Of a stretch of 5,955 nt of DNA, positions 5,339 to 5,955 are shown piece by piece. The position numbers and the translations under genes were made by a program. Below the pieces are notes generated by a model that was not told the origin of the DNA, made no database searches, and worked only from the letters and a program-made list of their open reading frames with translations. The stretch is from NCBI GenBank assembly GCA_030151105.1, contig JASLEN010000276.1, positions 1 to 5,955 of the forward strand. Reading direction: 5' to 3'. Each line of letters opens with the position of its first letter. Positions within the stretch are counted from its first letter, which is position 1. This DNA comes from Dysgonomonas sp. (GTDB lineage: Bacteria > Bacteroidota > Bacteroidia > Bacteroidales > Dysgonomonadaceae).

Positions 5339-5955
5339 ATGAGAAAAAACTTGAAAGAAAAGTGGGTGAGAATATTTAGCCTATTTGTGCTATGTATATT
5401 TGCATCTATGAATGTGTTGGCTCAAAATAGCTCAACAATCAATGTTAAAGGTGTAGTGAAAGATGACCTAGGTGCTGTTACAGGTGCTAGTGTGGTTGTC
5501 GAAGGTACTACGACTGGTGTAATGACCGACCTAGATGGTCGCTTCGAATTGAAAGCACCAGCTAATTCAACTCTACTTATTACATTTATTGGGTACAAGT
5601 CTCAGCGAGTGAAAGCTCAAACGGGAGAACTCTTGATTACCCTAAAAGAAGATAGTGAACTACTTGAAGAGGTAGTTGTGATAGGGTACGGTAGCGTAAG
5701 AAAAGAAGACCTTACGGGAGCCGTTACAGCAATCAAGGTAGATGAAAAAAACAGAGGAGCTATCACCAGCCCTCAAGAACTGATACAAGGAAAAGTGTCT
5801 GGTGTCTTTGTGCAACCACCCTCAGGACAACCAGGAGGCGAGACAAAACTGCGTATTCGTAGTGGAGCTTCACTAAATGCAAGTAACGATCCTCTAATTG
5901 TAGTTGATGGTGTGCCACTGTCTAATGATGCAGCTCCAGGGATGGCAAATGGTTT
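5339..5955 (+). CDS. SusC/RagA-family TonB-linked outer-membrane transporter, partial
   Basis: Translation from ATG 5339 stays open for 205 codons to the window edge; full-length members have about 1000 residues, so only the N-terminal fifth is present. A signal peptide (residues 1-28) has a basic MRKNLKEKWVR start and probable cleavage after VLA, before Gln29. Residues ~35-103 form the carboxypeptidase-regulatory-like beta domain (INVKGVVKDDLGAVTGASVVVEG, then the TDLDGRFEL and ITFIGYKSQ motifs). The TonB-box region EEVVVIGYG is at 110-118. The plug domain follows (LTGAVTAI, then QGKVSGVFVQ, LRIRSGASLN and DPLIVVDGVPL). SusC-type barrels pair with a SusD-like lipoprotein, expected just downstream, and take up oligosaccharides or other large nutrients across the outer membrane with TonB energy. 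The substrate cannot be told from this fragment. The preceding gene is a likely regulator. Confidence 0.95.
   Translation, partial: MRKNLKEKWVRIFSLFVLCIFASMNVLAQNSSTINVKGVVKDDLGAVTGASVVVEGTTTGVMTDLDGRFELKAPANSTLLITFIGYKSQRVKAQTGELLITLKEDSELLEEVVVIGYGSVRKEDLTGAVTAIKVDEKNRGAITSPQELIQGKVSGVFVQPPSGQPGGETKLRIRSGASLNASNDPLIVVDGVPLSNDAAPGMANG

Overview
The window looks like an AT-rich chromosomal segment of a member of the Bacteroidota, most likely order Bacteroidales. Three things support this: a SusC/RagA-type TonB-dependent transporter starts at the right edge, a TPR/membrane-anchor/HTH regulator of the DUF6377 kind precedes it, and promoter-like boxes follow the Bacteroidota consensus (TAnnTTTG at -7) with little Shine-Dalgarno signal. 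The genus cannot be fixed from the sequence alone; no rRNA, tRNA, CRISPR array or insertion sequence is visible.

Left half, minus strand. Position 1-980 is the N-terminal 60% or so of an ABC-F ATPase, cut by the left edge. A 266-base spacer (981-1246) holds several inverted repeats, including an unusual nested, cloverleaf-like set at 1112-1206. Next come a 193-residue AcpH-type acyl-carrier-protein phosphodiesterase (1247-1828), a small secreted lipocalin-like protein (1888-2304) and a secreted protein with a Tyr-rich N-terminal half and an Arg/Ser/Asp-rich low-complexity tail (2415-3137). A strong 13-bp hairpin at 2332-2374 separates the last two and carries a perfect -7 box on the minus strand in its apical part.

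Right half, plus strand. After a divergent spacer (3138-3429) comes a membrane-tethered regulator. Its start is better placed at GTG 3430 than at the TTG at 3400, because that TTG lies inside a perfect -7 box. A 265-base spacer (5074-5338) contains two exact 12-bp repeats, a good promoter (5168-5198) and a long leader. It ends at the ATG (5339) of the SusC-like transporter, which runs off the right edge.

Working model (inference): the regulator senses something in the periplasm through its TPR region and controls the adjacent susC-like uptake operon through its cytoplasmic C-terminal HTH, as in glycan or other nutrient uptake loci. The minus-strand genes look like unrelated housekeeping and envelope genes. 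I see no clearly new defence or mobile system. The points most worth checking are the structured non-coding regions and the regulator/operator arrangement.
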